Shown here: positions 61,045 through 64,000 of the stretch, piece by piece
Numbering within the stretch: the first letter of the stretch is position 1
How the letters are laid out: the number at the start of each line of letters is the position of its first letter
Assembly (NCBI GenBank): GCA_038380795.1
Contig: CM076260.1
Span: forward strand, 2,663,533-2,727,532
Source: Pyrocephalus nanus
Taxonomy: Eukaryota; Chordata; Aves; Passeriformes; Tyrannidae
DNA length: 64,000 bases
Direction of reading: 5' to 3'
Translations under genes and position numbers: made by a program
The notes under the pieces: generated by a model
What the model saw: only the letters and a program-made list of their open reading frames with translations
Database searches by the model: none
Told to the model about the DNA's origin: nothing

Positions 61045-61052
61045 TGATGTCA
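61045..61052 (+). promoter_or_regulatory. CRE-like octamer upstream of the PRSS55-like start codon
   Basis: TGATGTCA differs from the CREB/CREM palindrome TGACGTCA by one base. It sits 111 bases before the ATG. CREM drives many spermatid genes and mammalian PRSS55 is testis-specific, so the site is plausible. A single degenerate octamer is weak evidence. Confidence 0.25.
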
Positions 61053-61162
61053 CACCCTGGCAGGGAGCCGTGTTGACATGGAATGCAGGCACTTCTGAGG
61101 TGTCTGCAGAGGCATCACTGCTCTGAATCTCGGGGAAGAGCGTTGTTCCAAGATGGACTGAA

Positions 61163-61247
61163 ATGCTGCTCCTCATCCTGTCCTGTTTAACGTCTCTGAT
61201 CGGCAGCGCCGCTGCTGCCAGGGGTCCTGCAGGATATTCACGTGTGG
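61163..61247 (+). CDS. PRSS55: PRSS55-like serine protease, exon 1 (signal peptide)
   Basis: A short exon of 85 bases starting at ATG and ending at a good donor (GTAAGG at 61248). It encodes 28 residues plus one base. The first 19 form a typical signal peptide: MLLLILSCLTSLIG followed by SAAAA, with a likely cleavage point at the alanine run. The leftover G joins the AG at the start of exon 2 to give GAG (Glu), producing the ECG that precedes the activation site in human PRSS55 (SECG). This phase match is the main reason to accept the exon. A short upstream non-coding exon is possible. Confidence 0.75.
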
Positions 61248-62117
61248 GTAAGGGAAACAGGCCTGGGATTGCTCCTTGGACCTCGTGGCCTTGTTCAGCC
61301 TGATGCTGGAACTTCCACTCCCCAAACAAGGATTTTATCCAGTCTGCTTGTGGGAAATGGTCTGTGGTCCTGCCCACCCCCAAACTGCCTGGGCAGTGCT
61401 TGGCAGAGTGCGGGGTTGGGGAGGGGACAGGGACGTCAGGAGCTTTGGTAGAGATCGTGGAGCAGGTCGAGGGAGAGATTCTCAGCCTACACCCTTGTGA
61501 GACCCCACCTGCAGAGCTGCTTCCAGGTCTGGGGAACAACAGCACAAGGACGTGGAGCTGCTGGAGAGAGTCCAGAGGAGGCCATGGAGATGCTCCCAGG
61601 GCTGGAGCCCCTCTGCTCTGGAGCCAGGCTGGGAGAGCTGGGGGGTTCACCTGGAGAAGAGAAGGATCCAGGGAGACCTGAGAGCCCCTTCCAGTGCCTA
61701 AAGGAGCTCCAAGAGATCTGGAGAAGGACCTTGGACAAGGGATGGAGGGACTGGACACAGGGAATGGCTTTCCACTGTCAGAGAGCAGTGACAGATGGGA
61801 TATTGGAAGAAATTCCTGGCTGTGAGGGTGGTGAGGCCCTGGCACAGGTTGTCCAGAGAAGCTGTGGCTGCCCCATCCCTGAAGGTGTCCAAGGCCAGGT
61901 TGGACAGGGCTTGGATCAACCTGGGATAATGGAAGGTGTCCCTGCCCATGGCAGGGGGTGGAATGAGATGGTTTTTAAGGTCCCTTCCCACCCAAACCAT
62001 TCCATGATTTCACACATATTACAGACCAGTGCTCTGTGTGCTGTCCTGCCCCTCCAGCTGAGCTGCAGAGGCAGTGGCACTGTTGGACATGTCCCACGTG
62101 TCTCGTTTTGTCCCCAG
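61248..62117 (+). other. PRSS55-like intron 1
   Basis: Phase 1 intron of 870 bases. About 530 of them (61475-62010) are a + strand CR1 whose tail ends only about 107 bases before the exon 2 acceptor. The rest is unique. Confidence 0.75.
61475..62010 (+). mobile_element. CR1 3' end, type A, in PRSS55-like intron 1
   Basis: GTGAGACCCCACCTGCAG through GAGCTGCTGGAGAGAGTCC and GGCTTTCCACTGTC to CCATTCCATGATTTC. Same orientation as the gene. Confidence 0.94.
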
Positions 62118-62307
62118 AGTGTGGCCTCCGACCATCCTTTGAGTCCTTCCTGGAGACAGGCAAGAGGGTCGGGACAGGGAGGTCCGTGCAGCCAGGGGAG
62201 TTCCCGTGGCACGTGAGCATCCAGAGCCACAGGAAGCACATCTGTGGAGGCACCATCATCAGTGCACTGTGGATTTTAACTGCTGCCCACTGCTTTGCAA
62301 AAGAGCT
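62118..62307 (+). CDS. PRSS55: PRSS55-like serine protease, exon 2 (activation site and catalytic His)
   Basis: A 190-base exon between an AG acceptor (62116-62117) and a GTGAGT donor (62308). It is entered in phase 1 and left in phase 2, as in chymotrypsin-fold S1 protease genes. It encodes ECG (the cysteine that tethers the propeptide), a basic activation site GKR followed by VGTG, GEFPWHVSI, CGGTIIS and the catalytic WILTAAHC (His57, with the Cys42-Cys58 pair). The usual mature N-terminus I/V-V/T-G-G is here V-G-T-G, which is atypical. Human PRSS55 is a GPI-anchored testis protease with a closely similar GEFPWQVSIQ and WILTAAHC. Nothing in the frame is broken. Confidence 0.9.
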
Positions 62308-63138
62308 GTGAGTGCTCCAGGGAAGGGGGGACAGCCCAGGTAACATTCCTCCTGGTGGGTGTAGGATACGGATGTCCTTGGGGTCAAACACAATATATAT
62401 GTGACTGAGCCCTTAAAATGGGAATTTTCTCCTTTATGGGGAAAACAGGCCCATTTTTGAACACAGAAATGTGCAGAAACCACGAGAGGCAGAAAGGGAA
62501 TACTTTCAGGGCTGGTCTGAGCAGTCTTGTGGAATGCCCATGATGATGTTTTGGGGGCCCCAAGCATTTCCCGTCCATCTACAGGTGTTGTGGCACCTTG
62601 CAAAAAGTGACATATTCCATTCCAGTTTATTCTAATCCCCAAATTATCTTTGCTTTCTCATAGAAAACACCTTTGCCTCATGGAGACTCTGATTTTAAAC
62701 CAGCAATTTCTGCATAAATTCACCCCATGCAATGCCCAGGGGCAGAGCCCAGTGCTCTGTGAGCCCTCTCAAAAATTTGGCAGGTCCCAAGAGCTGAGAC
62801 TGCTCGGTGACAAACAACCTGTGGCACCACAGCCTGGAGCAGCTGGCTGGGGACAGTGTAGTCTGATCAGCCAGCCCAGGGCACAGCGATCCAAAAGATC
62901 CAGCCCATTCCATCTGTTTGTTGGTGACTGGATTATTTATAACCTGGTTGCATTCCCATTCTACCTCTGGAAATCATCTTTGCCTGGAAGTGAGGGTAGA
63001 TTTCCATGGTATTTCTGAATGGACCACCTGTGCCATTTGCTGAGCATCCCCCTACCCTGCTCAGGGGGAAGAGACACCGACCTTTAGGACCCAAATCCTT
63101 CATGTTTACTATGTCTCCACTGCTGTTTTGTTTATAAG
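62308..63138 (+). other. PRSS55-like intron 2
   Basis: Phase 2 intron of 831 bases between good splice sites. No repeat or open frame of note. Confidence 0.85.
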
Positions 63139-63386
63139 GCCACCAGATCTCACGGTTGTAGTGGGGGGAATCAACCTCAGTGTCCCGCTGGAAGAACATA
63201 AACCGGACAGTTTGATCCTCCACGAGAACTTCAATGCCACGAGCATGGCAAATGACATAGCCCTGATCCTGCTCAGCTCTCCCATCGAGTTCAGCAAGGA
63301 GAAAACTCCCATCTGCCTGCCCTTCATGTGTGACATCCACATCTGGCAGCACTGCTGGGCTGCTGGCTGGGGGAGCAAAAGTGCAG
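63139..63386 (+). CDS. PRSS55: PRSS55-like serine protease, exon 3 (catalytic Asp)
   Basis: A 248-base exon after the acceptor TTTATAAG, ending at a GTGAGG donor (63387). The first base completes the CT left by exon 2 to make CTG (Leu), so the phase 2 junction is correct. It leaves in phase 1. It encodes PPDLTVVVGGINLS, then LILHENFNAT, the Asp102 motif NDIALILLSSPI, PICLP (Cys122, partner of the propeptide cysteine) and CWAAGWG (Cys136). These match the human PRSS55 exon in order (EELSVVLG, NDIALLLLASPI, PICLP, CWVAGWG). Two N-glycosylation sequons are visible (NLS, NAT). An extra cysteine in LPFMC is unusual. The Ser195 exons are beyond the window. Confidence 0.9.
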
Positions 63387-63710
63387 GTGAGGCGCTGTCA
63401 GGAGATGGCTTTGCTAATGGAAGGTGGGTTTGAGCCATTTAAAGTAGCTGTTGTCTCTCAGGAGGGGTTATCCACACTAACATCCACTCCCCACCCCCCT
63501 GGTTAACACTTCCAGACCCTCACAGCTCCTACACAACCACCAGTTCTCTGTCCAGTGCATGAACCAGTCACCTACTGACCCCCAGAGCCAACTCTGGTGC
63601 TCTGAGCGTGTGTGTTCAAGCTGAAACCTTAGAGCCACCTTTGCTCTGCAGGAGCCCAGACTTTGGACCCCTTTTTTGGCACCCAAATTAAGACAAAGAT
63701 GGTTAACAAG

Positions 63711-63843
63711 AATCATAGGATCACAGAATAGTTTGGGACCCTAAAGCTCATCTCGTTCCAACCCCCCTGCCATGAGAAGGGACACCTTCCACTATTCCAG
63801 GTTGCTCCAAGCACCGTCCAACCTGGCCTTGGACACTTTCCAC
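63711..63843 (-). mobile_element. CR1 tail fragment, type A, antisense
   Basis: AATCATAGGATCACAGAATAG to CCTTGGACACTTTCC, where it meets a tail in the opposite orientation. Confidence 0.9.
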
Positions 63844-63849
63844 CTTGTG

Positions 63850-63892
63850 GGATCCTTGTGGGTCACTTCCAGCTCGGGATATTCTATAATTC
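63850..63892 (+). mobile_element. CR1 tail fragment, type C, opposed to its neighbour
   Basis: GATCCTTGTGGGTCACTTCC and GGGATATTCTATAATTC. Only about 43 bases. Confidence 0.7.
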
Positions 63893-64000
63893 ACTCAGTT
63901 AGGCTGGGTCTAAAGTGGTCTGGAATAAGGGAAATGAAGGTCTAGGGTTGCCTTTGGCTTACTGCCTCCATGAGCCAGATTGACTCTGGTCTTGGCCACC

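Larger units (their letters stand above)
63387..64000 (+). other. PRSS55-like intron 3 (5' part)
   Basis: Starts at the donor after exon 3 and runs off the window. It holds a − strand CR1 end fused to a + strand CR1 tail, listed separately. No further protease exon was found. Confidence 0.75.

Noticed and set aside
60979..61845. 288-codon minus-strand open frame
   Set aside because: It is the antisense of PRSS55-like exon 1 plus intron CR1. It is stop-poor because antisense CR1 DNA is stop-poor, and no protein family was recognised in it.
61497..62216. 239-codon plus-strand frame running into protease exon 2
   Set aside because: The frame is CR1 ORF2-derived and enters exon 2 in the wrong frame. 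It is not the protease.
1..64000. tRNA, rRNA, CRISPR arrays, retroviral genes
   Set aside because: Read on both strands for characteristic boxes, spacers and motifs. None could be supported.

Overview
The window looks like nuclear DNA from a bird, most likely a songbird. The dispersed repeats are almost entirely CR1 LINE 3' ends (about 44 copies on both strands). I see no Alu, L1 or B1/B2 elements. Coding sequence is sparse, interrupted by introns with GT/AG splice sites and long introns. The commonest CR1 copies use a passerine-like wording (a unit reading roughly 'cctaaaggggctcc..gagagctgg..ggcttcccactgcc'). The class call is firm. The order is an inference from memory of passerine genomes.

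Positions 1-57557 read as part of one very long intron of MSRA (methionine sulfoxide reductase A, + strand). I found no other MSRA exon in it. It holds CR1 copies, a GAATG/GAATA pentamer array, homopolymer tracts, a diverged 108-bp tandem duplication, an older CR1/L3-like reverse-transcriptase remnant, and stretches that may be conserved regulatory DNA. Positions 57558-57722 are the last MSRA coding exon, which carries both resolving cysteines and the stop codon. The 3' UTR follows, to a poly(A) signal at 58526. It contains a roughly 160-bp tandem duplication that also duplicates an ATTAAA hexamer.

Downstream on the same strand lies the 5' part of a trypsin-like serine protease whose exons match PRSS55, the MSRA neighbour on human 8p23.1. 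It has a signal-peptide exon (61163-61247), a His57 exon (62118-62307) and an Asp102 exon (63139-63386). The intron phases 1, 2 and 1 join in frame. The Ser195 exons lie beyond the right edge. A CR1 fills much of its first intron, directly upstream of exon 2.

No operon, CRISPR array, phage or clear retroviral gene is present, and I found no convincing new multi-gene system. The most interesting points are the phase-matched PRSS55 first exon, the duplicated 3' UTR of MSRA, several chimeric CR1 copies, two candidate regulatory elements in the intron, and a speculative 51-residue secreted-peptide ORF with an upstream TATA-like motif between the two genes.
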